19,512 bases of DNA from Candidatus Omnitrophota bacterium (GCA_016206685.1 JACQRB010000044.1:1-19512), one strand, 5' to 3'; shown: positions 6,712 through 14,891, counted from the first letter of the stretch. Numbers and translations: made by a program. Notes: a model not told the origin generated them from the letters alone.

Positions 6712-8653
6712 AGCCTTCCGGTTGGCGCTGGCCGCGGGGGTGGGCGTGTGCGGGCTCATCGCCCCCGCCTGGTCCGCAGAGACCCAGTCAACGGCGCTGA
6801 GCCGCAAGACCCAATTGGTGATCAAGCTGGCGGCCGATGAGGTGCCGGCCGTTCGCTCGCGCTTTCAAGACGCGCCGCCGGCGATCATTGTGGAATTTCC
6901 GGCCGGCCGCGTCGCGGGGATGCTCCCGGAACGTTCGAAGGTCCAGCGAGGCGTGGTCGAGGAGATCCAGACCGTGTACGCCTCCTCCACCAAGCCTGGA
7001 CAGCGTCGGTGGGTGCAGGCGCTCAAGATCATCCTGCGCGGCCCGTACAAGTACCAGCTGACTCCTGAGCGAGGCCGGATCCTCATTGACATCGAGCATC
7101 CGGATTCGGTGGGCCGTGAAAATCTCGAGCTGGGCTTGCCGGGGGGCGCGATCATCGCCGGCGCCATGCCCCCGGCTTTGAGCGAACGCTTCCTCGCCAT
7201 GCAGGAGGCGTTGAATCGGGCCCGTCCGCAACCCTGGATCTGGCGGGCCGGCGCCGCCCCGGAGGCGGGCCTGGCTCCAAAACCTGCCGGCTTGATCGGA
7301 CAACCCCTGCCGCGCTCGACCCAAGCCCGTTCAGCTTCGACGGCAGGCTCCTCCTCGCCGCCGTCTTCCTCACGGACCCCGCGTGGCCGCGCGGATGCGC
7401 TGACCATCTGGATGTGGGTGCTGGGAGGCATGGGCCTGGCCGGCTTTGCGGGCACGGGGTGGTTGTGGCGCCGTCAGGTGAAGCGGGCCGTCCCGCAGGC
7501 CAGGACGCTCTACACCTCGGTCCCCCGCGTGCCCTCAGGGATTCGCGTGATTGATCAGTTGGTGTGGCGGGCGTTTGAGCGGCAAGGCTATCAACTCGTG
7601 CACATGGTGGAACTGGGCGAGCCGCTGGGCCTCATGCGGGTGATGGTGAAGGACGGCCTGAAAGCGGCGCTGTTGTGCGTGGGGGACGGGGTCTTTTTTG
7701 AGAAGACGACCGTCGAGCAGTTCGTCCAGTCCATGCGCAAGGCCCATATGGAACAGGGCTTCCTGATTGCGCCAGGATCCTTCACCGTCCCGGCCCAGCA
7801 CTGCGCCAAGGAACATGGCGTGACGCTCATCGCCCGGGAGCAACTCACGCAGCTGTTGAGCGACGGGGCGGTGAGCGAATACTACACCAAGCAAATCCAG
7901 CGGCTCCACAAGCAACTGGAAGACGCCCAGGAGACCCTGAACGAGTACGCGCGGCAGTTGGATGCGATCCGGAAGCAGCGCAACGAAGCCAGTTGGTTCT
8001 TGGGTGAGGAGCGCGCCAAAACCGCCCAGCTGGACTCCGGCGTCAACGAGTTGGCCCGGCAGCTTGCCGAGGCGCAGGCGCAGGCCTCGCACTGGCAGGA
8101 GACCGCCCAGGCCTCTCACAAACAATGGGAAGAGAGCCAATGGTATCTGGGCGAGGCGCAAACCGCCGCGCGCCATCTTGACGACCAGCTGCGCGGCCTC
8201 CATGAGGCCCATGGAGCGCTCGATGAGCGCGCTCGAGCCCTCACACAGCAACTGCAGGCGATGGAGCAGCAGCGGGATCAGGCGAACTGGTATCTGGGCG
8301 AAGCCCGCGCCGCGTTGGAGGAGCGCGAGCGCCGGCGCGCCCCCCGTTCGTATCGGCCGGCGATCACGATTGATGTGGATCGGCCGGACGGGTCCTCCCT
8401 CTTTCAGGGGATTCCGCGCAACATCTCGCGAAGCGGCTTCGCCTTTCCCACCGACCAGCCCTTCCAGGAAGTTCCGGATCATCTCCGGATTCGACTGCAC
8501 CTCCCAGGATCAGCGCCGATCAACGCGACAGGCCGGGTCGTCTGGCAACGCCAGGAGACCACGGACAGGTTGCATCCGACCGGCTGCGAATTTCTGGACA
8601 TCCCAGCCCAGGCTCGGAACAGGTTTGAGGAGTTGCTGGCCACTTCCGGTTAG
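6692..8653 (+). CDS. AMIN-TM-REase-like-coiled-coil-PilZ envelope protein
   Basis: A 653-residue multidomain protein. Residues 1-29 are a Sec signal peptide (cleavage near PAWSA). Residues 38-140 resemble an AMIN domain, the fold of PilQ and AmiC that binds the cell wall. Residues 160-235 are Pro/Ser/Ala-rich linker, and 237-259 a membrane segment followed by WRRQVKR. Residues 282-392 follow the Mrr/restriction-endonuclease-like pattern (VIDQLVWRAFERQGY, later GFLIAPGSFTVPAQHCA) but lack the catalytic Asp and Q-x-K. Residues 398-548 are coiled coil with W-[FY]-L-G-E at W435, W484 and W533, exactly 49 apart. Residues 548-650 are PilZ, with R548xxxR552 and N577xSxxG582, expected to bind c-di-GMP. 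ATG 6692 is chosen because it begins the signal peptide; the frame continues upstream without homology. It overlaps the preceding gene by 20 bases and is 16 bases from the next. Confidence 0.85.
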   Translation: MSCACFRAFRLALAAGVGVCGLIAPAWSAETQSTALSRKTQLVIKLAADEVPAVRSRFQDAPPAIIVEFPAGRVAGMLPERSKVQRGVVEEIQTVYASSTKPGQRRWVQALKIILRGPYKYQLTPERGRILIDIEHPDSVGRENLELGLPGGAIIAGAMPPALSERFLAMQEALNRARPQPWIWRAGAAPEAGLAPKPAGLIGQPLPRSTQARSASTAGSSSPPSSSRTPRGRADALTIWMWVLGGMGLAGFAGTGWLWRRQVKRAVPQARTLYTSVPRVPSGIRVIDQLVWRAFERQGYQLVHMVELGEPLGLMRVMVKDGLKAALLCVGDGVFFEKTTVEQFVQSMRKAHMEQGFLIAPGSFTVPAQHCAKEHGVTLIAREQLTQLLSDGAVSEYYTKQIQRLHKQLEDAQETLNEYARQLDAIRKQRNEASWFLGEERAKTAQLDSGVNELARQLAEAQAQASHWQETAQASHKQWEESQWYLGEAQTAARHLDDQLRGLHEAHGALDERARALTQQLQAMEQQRDQANWYLGEARAALEERERRRAPRSYRPAITIDVDRPDGSSLFQGIPRNISRSGFAFPTDQPFQEVPDHLRIRLHLPGSAPINATGRVVWQRQETTDRLHPTGCEFLDIPAQARNRFEELLATSG

Positions 8654-8669
8654 CTCTTGGTGGGGGATC

Positions 8670-9674
8670 ATGCGTGAGCGGCGCACGACGGTTCGCGTCA
8701 ACTGCTTCCTGCCGACCCAGTACCACCTCGTTGACAGCCCCGCGATGTCGTCCGGACAGGTGACCAATCTCAGCGCCGAGGGATTGCGCCTCCTCGCGAC
8801 CAGCCCCCTGCAGGACGACGAGCGCGTCCGCCTCAGCTTCTCTCTTCCCAACGGACAGGAAGCGGCCGTGGCTGTCCAGGGGATCGTCCGTTGGCGTCAG
8901 CCGGATGCCGCCACGGACCAGGGGCATTCGGTTGGGGTGGAGTTTGAGGGGCTGGATGAGACGACGCGGTTTTGCCTCCAATCGTTTATCGCCGAGCAGG
9001 CCCAGCGCGAGCCGCACACGAACGGGTTCGGGCGGCGGATGCGCCGGCTGCGGACGAGCTCCCTCATCCGAGTGCTGAAGATCGGCTGGCCGCTGGTGAT
9101 CGGGTTGGTGGGCGCGGGGGGCTGCGTGTGGATTCTCTCTCTGCAGCGGCAGCAGGAACAGCTGCGCTCGACCATCGCCGAGCGCGCGGCGATCATCACC
9201 CAGCTTGAGGCGCAGCACCAGCAGCTCCAGCAAGAGCTCGGTCAGGCGCGCGCCGCCGCATCGTCAGCAGGGACTGAAGTGGAGCAGCTCCAGGCTCAAC
9301 GCAGCCAGTCTGAAACTCAGATTGCCGCGCTGACGCAGAATCTTGGGGAGCTGCAGCAGGCGTACCGGCAGCTCAGAGAGGAGCGGGATGCGCTCAAGCA
9401 ATGGGTTCAGGCGCTTGAGCATCAGCAGCAGGCCTTGGAGCAGCGGCTGAAGTCCGTTCCGGAGCTGCACAAGGCCCTTCGGCAGGCCTATCGCGTTCGG
9501 GCGAAGGAGCGTCTTGAGCGCTGGCAGCAGTGGCTCGCTCGGCCGCACGGGGCACCTTCCGATACGCTCGTGGAAGGCAACGGCGGCTATCTCATCCGCG
9601 GCGGACAGCCGACGACGGCCTCCAGTCGCCTCTCCATCCGGGTGCTCGACCCCACCGCCGAACCCTCCCCCTAA
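8670..9674 (+). CDS. PilZ-TM-coiled-coil protein
   Basis: A 334-residue protein with an N-terminal PilZ domain (residues 1-110) carrying R5xxxR9 and N33xSxxG38, the c-di-GMP-binding motifs, and the usual VRWRQ and GVEFEGL strands. Residues 137-158 form a membrane segment (WPLVIGLVGAGGCVWILSLQ). Residues 160-290 are Gln/Glu/Leu-rich coiled coil. The last 45 residues are Gly/Thr-rich with short strands (GGYLIRGGQ). The topology is cytoplasmic PilZ and periplasmic coiled coil, opposite in order to the upstream protein, whose PilZ is at the C-terminus. ATG 8670 has a G-run (GGGGGA, 8662-8667) as a close ribosome-binding site, and the PilZ domain begins at once. It is third in the cluster and converges on the response-regulator gene across a 33-base gap with no visible terminator. 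Confidence 0.85.
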   Translation: MRERRTTVRVNCFLPTQYHLVDSPAMSSGQVTNLSAEGLRLLATSPLQDDERVRLSFSLPNGQEAAVAVQGIVRWRQPDAATDQGHSVGVEFEGLDETTRFCLQSFIAEQAQREPHTNGFGRRMRRLRTSSLIRVLKIGWPLVIGLVGAGGCVWILSLQRQQEQLRSTIAERAAIITQLEAQHQQLQQELGQARAAASSAGTEVEQLQAQRSQSETQIAALTQNLGELQQAYRQLREERDALKQWVQALEHQQQALEQRLKSVPELHKALRQAYRVRAKERLERWQQWLARPHGAPSDTLVEGNGGYLIRGGQPTTASSRLSIRVLDPTAEPSP

Positions 9675-9707
9675 CGTTCGGATTCTCGCTCCCCAACCTT
9701 CCCCCTC

Positions 9708-10649
9708 TTACAGGGTCTTGCGTTGGTCCTTCACGTAGAGGCTCTTGTCAAACCGCTTGGCGTAACTCTTCAGTTCCGCCCCAATGGCCGCGATCTGGCC
9801 CAGATGCGTCAGGGGGCGTTCGCGATTGGTCACCACCGCGATGGAGATGGTGAGGAAGCCGACTTTCAGCGGATGGCCTTGCCGGTCGGTGTGGAGCACA
9901 AAGCCCTTGGCCCGGTCTTCCTCGTCATAGAGCGTCGGGATCGTCGCATCGAATTGCCGGATGATGTCCTGGCAGATCGCATCGGCGCGCTCGGGGGTGG
10001 TGACGACGATGAAATCATCCCCGCCGATGTGCCCGAGGAAATCACTCCGCTGGCCGCAACGCGTGACGGCGTCCAGGAGGACCTGGGCGGTGCGCTTGAT
10101 GGCCTGGTCCCCCCGCTCGAACCCATAGTGGTCGTTGAAGGCTTTGAAGCGGTCCAGGTCCGCATAGCAGACGGCGATGGGCTCCTTGGCGGCCAGGCGG
10201 CTTTCAATCTCCTTCTCGATCGAGACGTTGCCGGGCAGGGTGGTGAGGGGATTCGCTTCCAGCTCTTGCGCGGTTCTGCGCAGGACCATGCGCACGCGCG
10301 CCAAGAGCTCTTTTGGCTCGAACGGCTTGACCAGGTAATCATCGGCTCCGGCGTCGATGCCCGAGACCTTATCCTGGACTTCGCCGCGGCCCGTGAGCAT
10401 GATCACCGGGATGTGGCGCAGGAGCAGGTCCTGTTTGAGCGTCCGGCACACCGAGGGACCGTCGAGGCGCGGCATGGAATAATCCAGGATCAGCAGATCC
10501 GGACGGCGGGTCCGGATCGCCTCCAGGGCCGCCTCGCCATCCCCGGCCTCGAAGACGTGAAACCCTTGCGGCTCCAGGATGGAGCGCAGGATGTCGCGCA
10601 AATCCGGATCGTCGTCCGTCACCAAGACGGTCGCGGCCTTCTTCGTCAT
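9708..10649 (-). CDS. Response regulator with REC and variant GGDEF (GGDDF) domain
   Basis: A 313-residue protein. The REC domain (1-125) has acidic residues D12-D14, phospho-acceptor D56 (LILDYSMP), T86 and K108 (LVKPF), all intact. The GGDEF domain (about 135-305) has the metal-site region YADLDRFKAFNDHYGFERGD. Its signature is GGDDF at 209-213 instead of GGDEF/GGEEF, and the inhibitory RxxD site is replaced by QRSD at 200-203. If active, it would make c-di-GMP from two GTP when phosphorylated, without product inhibition. It may instead be inactive and act as a scaffold. The start ATG overlaps the stop of the histidine-kinase gene (ATGA, 10646-10649), so the kinase is the obvious phosphodonor. 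It is last in the minus-strand operon. The core of the GGDEF fold is normal in length. Confidence 0.92.
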   Translation of the reverse strand: MTKKAATVLVTDDDPDLRDILRSILEPQGFHVFEAGDGEAALEAIRTRRPDLLILDYSMPRLDGPSVCRTLKQDLLLRHIPVIMLTGRGEVQDKVSGIDAGADDYLVKPFEPKELLARVRMVLRRTAQELEANPLTTLPGNVSIEKEIESRLAAKEPIAVCYADLDRFKAFNDHYGFERGDQAIKRTAQVLLDAVTRCGQRSDFLGHIGGDDFIVVTTPERADAICQDIIRQFDATIPTLYDEEDRAKGFVLHTDRQGHPLKVGFLTISIAVVTNRERPLTHLGQIAAIGAELKSYAKRFDKSLYVKDQRKTL

Positions 10650-12199
10650 CCCACCGCCTGCAAGAGGGGCGAACCCGGCAGCGAAAAGGAGAACGTGCTG
10701 CCTTTGCCGGGCTCGGACTCCACCCAGATCCGGCCGTGATGCGCCTCCACGATCCGCTTCACGAGCGCCAGCCCCAAACCGGTCCCGCGCACCTGTTCGT
10801 TGACGGGGGTGCTGGCGCGATAGAATTCCTGGAAGAGCTTGGGCAGTTCCTCCGGCGCGATGCCGCAGCCGGTGTCCTGGATCTTCGCCAGGATCTGTGA
10901 GCCGTCACGCTGGAGGCTGACCGTGATGGCGCCTCCCTCCGGGGTGTACTTGATCGCGTTGGACAAGAGATTCATGAACACCCGCGGCAGGTGGGTGGGG
11001 TCGCCGACGAGCTCGGTGACGCCGTCCGTGCGGGTCTTGAGATGGATGCGCTTGGCGTCAAGCTGCGGTTTGACCATCTCGCTCACCGTCTCGAGCAGCT
11101 GATGGACGGGGATGGGCCGTGATTCCATCGTCACCCGGCCCGATTCGATCCTGGCGATGTCGAGCAGGTTATTGATGAGCTGGGCCAGCAGGTCCGTGTG
11201 CTTTTCGATCTTCGCCAGCCGCTCCGTCTGGGCGACGGCCACCGGCCCGAATTGGCCCCCCTGCAGCAGCGCGGCATACCCCTTGATCGCCGCCAGCGGG
11301 GTGCGCAATTCGTGGGAGACGGCGGAGACAAAGTCGCTCTTGGCCTTGTTGAGGCGCACCAGCTGGCTGTTGATCTGCGCCAGCTCCCGCGTGCGCTCCT
11401 GGATGCGGTGCTCCAGCTCCTGGCGGGAAAGCCAGACCTCCTCGTACAGCATGGAGTTCTCGACGGCGATCGCCAGTTGCGTCGTGAGGATCGCCATGAG
11501 CTCCTCGTCGCCCCGCCAGTCGCTGCTGAGGTGCTCCTCGCGTCCGAACAAGAGACAGCCTGCGGGACCGGCGTGCGGGACGACCCCGGCGATCGCCAGG
11601 GCGTTGGTGGCCAGGAGCTGGCAGAGGCGCTCCGTCGAGGGATCCGCCTCGGCGGCTGCCTTCAGGAGGCGCGGAGCCGGCTTGGCCAGCAGTTCCCGCA
11701 ACCGCCCGCTGCTCAGGAGGTGTTGGCGGATCTGCTCCGCGACGTCTTCCGGGACGCCGATGCGCGAGCGCCAGGTGAGCTGTTCCACCGCCGGGCAGAA
11801 ACCGACCAGGCCTTTCGAGAAGCCGAAGCTGGTGATGAGTTGCGCGTTGAGCTTCCCGTAAATCTCATCGGGATGCAGGCTGACGCGCAGCTGTTGTCCG
11901 AGCTCATGGAGCGCAAACAGCGAGGCGAGCTTGCGGTCCAGCTCCTCCTGGGTCCGATGCAGCTCCAGGTCGGTGCGGATGATGAGCTTGGCCTGCTGAT
12001 CCAGCTGCTCGTAGCCGGCCCGCAGCCGATGCAGCTCCTTGGTGTCGCGGGCCTGCGCCCCCAACTGCCACGTCAGATACCCCAACACGCCAAGGACGGT
12101 CACCAGCGCAAGGAGCGTCACGATCCATGGCAGGTGGAGGAGCGTGGCCATGAGACTGACGGCGCCGACGGCGACGAGGACGAGCGTGCGCGCGCTCAT
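10646..12199 (-). CDS. GAF-domain membrane sensor histidine kinase
   Basis: A 517-residue kinase. Two N-terminal membrane segments (about residues 5-22 and 25-46) are joined by a very short loop, so there is no large periplasmic sensor. Residues 50-92 are coiled coil and about 95-252 a GAF-like domain. A second coiled coil leads to HisKA, with the phospho-accepting H296 in SHELRTPLAAIKGY. The HATPase has an N box (NLLSNAIKYTPEGG), G1 (DTGCGIAPEELPKLFQEFYR) and G2 (GTGLGLALVKRIVEAHHG). Input is therefore likely cytoplasmic, through GAF or a partner. ATG 12199 is chosen because it overlaps the FIST stop by four bases and directly precedes the hydrophobic segment; the longer frame is read through the FIST gene. 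It is encoded between the FIST protein and the response regulator, with ATGA overlaps on both sides. Confidence 0.95.
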   Translation of the reverse strand: MSARTLVLVAVGAVSLMATLLHLPWIVTLLALVTVLGVLGYLTWQLGAQARDTKELHRLRAGYEQLDQQAKLIIRTDLELHRTQEELDRKLASLFALHELGQQLRVSLHPDEIYGKLNAQLITSFGFSKGLVGFCPAVEQLTWRSRIGVPEDVAEQIRQHLLSSGRLRELLAKPAPRLLKAAAEADPSTERLCQLLATNALAIAGVVPHAGPAGCLLFGREEHLSSDWRGDEELMAILTTQLAIAVENSMLYEEVWLSRQELEHRIQERTRELAQINSQLVRLNKAKSDFVSAVSHELRTPLAAIKGYAALLQGGQFGPVAVAQTERLAKIEKHTDLLAQLINNLLDIARIESGRVTMESRPIPVHQLLETVSEMVKPQLDAKRIHLKTRTDGVTELVGDPTHLPRVFMNLLSNAIKYTPEGGAITVSLQRDGSQILAKIQDTGCGIAPEELPKLFQEFYRASTPVNEQVRGTGLGLALVKRIVEAHHGRIWVESEPGKGSTFSFSLPGSPLLQAVG

Positions 12200-13389
12200 G
12201 AATTCTCCGGCCCGACGGCAATCACCAGGCAGGCCCCGGTCTGGACGGATGAGCGTCCGTAGGTGTGCGGCGTGCCGAGCGGCGCTTGTTCCCCATACGT
12301 GTAGCAGCCGGCCACCGGCACGGCGGCCCCAAGCACCTGGCGGATGTTCCCCACTTCGCGCGCGGCCTCCTGGCCCAGCAACCGCTTGCGCACCACCGAA
12401 TTGAACACCAGGGCGAACCACACGCTGCGCAGCGACTGCACGGCCTTGCGCGCCGCCGCCGTGGCCGCCTCAAGGGCGGATTCCTTGCTGCCGATCATCA
12501 ACTGCACCCACGTCCCTTCGCTGACTTCCCCCGTGCACACCAGGCTTCCGTCAGCGCCGAAGGCCATGATGGTGCGCAAGAGAAATTGCCCGGTGGAGTC
12601 CAACTGCACGCCCAAGGGATAGGCGATCAACTGTCGGGTCAGGCCGCCTTGCCGCACGCTCTTCATCAGGGAATCGCCGAAGTACTCTTCATAGACGAGC
12701 GAGGCGGGTTTGCCGTCCAGTTCGTGGAGGATGTTCGCGCGCGCCCGCGTGACCCGGCGGGGTTTGCTGATCGGGGCAAAGCCATGCTCCAGCCCCACCC
12801 CGATACTGCAGCCCCCCGCGAGCAAACCTGCGACTCCCCGGCTGAACACGCGCTCCTGGGCATACTGATACGTCATCGCAAACCGCAGGTCGTCCCCCAT
12901 GAGCCCGCCGGTGACCAAGGAACTGGTGCCCAGGACCTCCTGCACGCCGCGCAGGACTTCCGCATATCCCCTGGACAGGCCGTCGCCGAACAGCAGGAAT
13001 CCGCTGCGTCTGGCTCCTGTGAACTGGCGCAACGCCTCCTGGGCGGCTTGATAGCCCGCTGAGCGCGGGTCGCGCTCCAACTCGGTCCCGGCGCCGAGGC
13101 TGCACGCGAAGGCTTCCTCGGCGATCGCCAGGACGACGCAGCTGTGGCTTTTAGGGCCCTCCGGGGTGATCTCACCGGCGGTGCTGCCACCGATGAGCGG
13201 CCCTTGGACGATGCTGCGCACCCCGCGCAGGAGGGCGGCCTGGTCAAGCCAGGACGACCCCAGGACGATCGCGCAGCGCACGCGGCGCGTCGTCAACTGC
13301 TGCGTGGCGGTGCGAGCGGCCGTCTGTCCTGCCGCAAACGCGTCGGGCGTGGCGCTCCAGCCCACGGCGACACGCGGGGCCTGTGTCAT
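12196..13389 (-). CDS. FIST-domain sensory protein
   Basis: A 397-residue soluble protein with FIST N and FIST C domains, thought to sense small ligands and signal to attached or neighbouring proteins. FIST_N is suggested by GPLIGGSTAGEITPEG and SHSCVVLAIAEEAFACSLG, then FGDGLSRGYAEVLRGVQEVL, LVTGGLMGDDLRF and GGCSIGVGLEHGF. FIST_C is suggested by LDGKPASLVYEEYFGDSL, the long middle strands and the closing VPVAGCYTYGEQAPLG with TYGRSSVQTGACLV. I choose ATG 13389 because it lies close before the VAVGWS strand. It has no clear Shine-Dalgarno, and ATG 13446, which would overlap the cyclase gene, is an alternative. It lies 34 bases after the cyclase stop and overlaps the kinase start by four bases. 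FIST proteins often feed kinases or cyclases, so it may supply the missing input for this sensor-poor kinase. Confidence 0.9.
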   Translation of the reverse strand: MTQAPRVAVGWSATPDAFAAGQTAARTATQQLTTRRVRCAIVLGSSWLDQAALLRGVRSIVQGPLIGGSTAGEITPEGPKSHSCVVLAIAEEAFACSLGAGTELERDPRSAGYQAAQEALRQFTGARRSGFLLFGDGLSRGYAEVLRGVQEVLGTSSLVTGGLMGDDLRFAMTYQYAQERVFSRGVAGLLAGGCSIGVGLEHGFAPISKPRRVTRARANILHELDGKPASLVYEEYFGDSLMKSVRQGGLTRQLIAYPLGVQLDSTGQFLLRTIMAFGADGSLVCTGEVSEGTWVQLMIGSKESALEAATAAARKAVQSLRSVWFALVFNSVVRKRLLGQEAAREVGNIRQVLGAAVPVAGCYTYGEQAPLGTPHTYGRSSVQTGACLVIAVGPENS

Positions 13390-13423
13390 CGACAGAGGCC
13401 GATGAGCCCGGCCTTCGTCGCCT

Positions 13424-14833
13424 TCAGCGGGTGGAGGAAGCGGCATGGACAGAGCGACGACGCAACGCGCGTCGCGACGCGTAGAGCGCTTTGTCGGCGT
13501 AGTGGAGCACCTGTTCGGGGGACTGTTCGCCATGCAGATATCCCACCCCGGCGCTCAGGCGCACCGGCCCCACCTGCGGGTGAGCGGTCCAGGGGCCTTC
13601 GATCTGGACGCTGCGCAGTTTCTCGGCGACGGCCGTCGCCTGCGCGAGGCCCGTTTCGGGCAGGGCTACGATGAACTCATCGCCTCCGAAGCGCGCCAGG
13701 ATGTCCGCCTGGCGCAGTTGCGCGCGCAGCTCCTGGGCCACGTGCTTGAGGACCGAATCCCCGGCATCGTGGCCCAGAAAATCATTCACTTGCTTGAACC
13801 CGTCCACGTCAATCATCAGACAGGCCAGATCCCGCTGGTATCGTGTGGCCCGGTCGTACTCCCACTGCCAGCGCTCCAGGAAATACCGCCGGTTGTACAA
13901 CCCCGTGAGCTCGTCCGTGACGGCCAACTGGCGCACCCGCGCCAGGGTGCGCCGGAGCGCTGCGGTGCGCCGCACGACCGCGCGCTGCAGGATCCACGTG
14001 CGCAGGACGAGCAGCCACATCAAGCCGATCAGGGTCAGGCCGACGATGACCCCGAAGATGACGAGGACGACGGCGAAGATCGAGATGGTTTTGGCGGCTC
14101 GCGTGGAGCCCGGCTGCATCTGGACCGTCCAGCGCAGCGCATCCAGGCGGATGGGCTGTTCCAAGACGAGCGGGCGTTTCTCATCGCCGGGGATCTGCCA
14201 GCGCGCGGAGCGGTAGAGGACCTCCTCGCCATCCAGGACCTGGATCGGGTAGGGCTGTTGGAGGATGAGCTCGAAAAAATCCGCCAGGAGCGGCTGGAGG
14301 TCGAAGACGCCCACCATCGAGCTGGAACGGTTGGGCGTGGCCCGCAACGGTTCGAGCATGACCAGGAGGGGGCGCTCGACGTCCATGCTGAGGGTGCCGG
14401 GGACTTGCCGTCGGCCTCGCAGCCGGATGTGCCGCGCGATGGCCCGATGCAGCCGCGCGCGCGTACGCGCCGAGACCGACGTGGGCGTTTTCCACCACAC
14501 GAGAGACGCGTTGCCGCGGATCAGGCCTACCCCAAGCAGATGGCGGGTATGGGCGACCGCGCTGTCGGCCAGGGCCTGCTGCTCGGCGTCGTTGAGGTTG
14601 GGGGCCTTATCGAGGGTGTCGCGCAGGAGGGTCAAGGTCCCTCGCCGGCTGTGGAAGGCTCGCAGGAGCTGATCCCCGGCCTGATTCAGGACGACGCGGG
14701 TGTCGCCCTGCACGGCATGAGACGCCTGCCAGCGCATGAGCACGGCGGCTCCCATGACCACCGCGCCGATGCCCAGTGTCGCGACGCAGGCGCTGAGCAG
14801 CCGTCGTGCGCGCCGTGACCGCAACCCACCCAT
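13424..14833 (-). CDS. Membrane diguanylate cyclase with periplasmic sensor region
   Basis: A 469-residue protein. There is a membrane segment at 12-33, a periplasmic region at 34-247 of CHASE/dCache-like size (family uncertain), and a second membrane segment at 249-277 (TISIFAVVLVIFGVIVGLTL onward). A short basic helix (279-300) leads to a complete GGDEF domain: VTDELTGLYNRRYF, MIDVDGFKQVNDFLGHDAGD, the inhibitory RQAD at 374-377, and GGDEF at 383-387, with ADKALYASR near the end. It should convert 2 GTP to c-di-GMP with product inhibition. ATG 14833 is preferred because GGGAG (14838-14842 on this strand) stands five bases before it; GTG 14839 would add two residues. It is first gene of the operon with FIST, kinase and REC-GGDDF, and faces two PilZ receptor genes. 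Confidence 0.95.
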   Translation of the reverse strand: MGGLRSRRARRLLSACVATLGIGAVVMGAAVLMRWQASHAVQGDTRVVLNQAGDQLLRAFHSRRGTLTLLRDTLDKAPNLNDAEQQALADSAVAHTRHLLGVGLIRGNASLVWWKTPTSVSARTRARLHRAIARHIRLRGRRQVPGTLSMDVERPLLVMLEPLRATPNRSSSMVGVFDLQPLLADFFELILQQPYPIQVLDGEEVLYRSARWQIPGDEKRPLVLEQPIRLDALRWTVQMQPGSTRAAKTISIFAVVLVIFGVIVGLTLIGLMWLLVLRTWILQRAVVRRTAALRRTLARVRQLAVTDELTGLYNRRYFLERWQWEYDRATRYQRDLACLMIDVDGFKQVNDFLGHDAGDSVLKHVAQELRAQLRQADILARFGGDEFIVALPETGLAQATAVAEKLRSVQIEGPWTAHPQVGPVRLSAGVGYLHGEQSPEQVLHYADKALYASRRALRRRSVHAASSTR

Positions 14834-14845
14834 CTTCACTCCCGC

Positions 14846-14854
14846 ATTGTATCA
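14846..14854 (-). promoter_or_regulatory. Possible extended -10 promoter of the cyclase operon
   Basis: Read on the minus strand, TGATACAAT fits TGn plus TATAAT with one mismatch. There is no good -35 box at 17 bp. The predicted start near 14839 leaves almost no leader and would exclude the GGGAG ribosome-binding site, so this is uncertain. Confidence 0.3.
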
Positions 14855-14858
14855 AAAC

Positions 14859-14891
14859 GCAAACGCCCGCGCATGGGTCATGCGCGGGCGT
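14859..14891 (-). terminator. Perfect 13-bp hairpin ending the rhodanese unit
   Basis: ACGCCCGCGCATG (14863-14875) pairs perfectly with CATGCGCGGGCGT (14879-14891) around GGT. On the minus strand it is followed by TTTGCGTTTTG, so it should end transcription of the small gene stopping at 14918. The T-run is interrupted. It lies directly upstream of the possible cyclase promoter. Confidence 0.65.

Noticed and set aside
7962..8669. Upstream extension of the second PilZ gene's frame
   Set aside because: It lies wholly inside the 653-residue PilZ gene in another frame; homology starts at the ATG at 8670.
12200..12421. Upstream extension of the histidine-kinase frame
   Set aside because: It is an Arg/Gly-rich shadow of the FIST gene; the ATGA overlap gives a better start.
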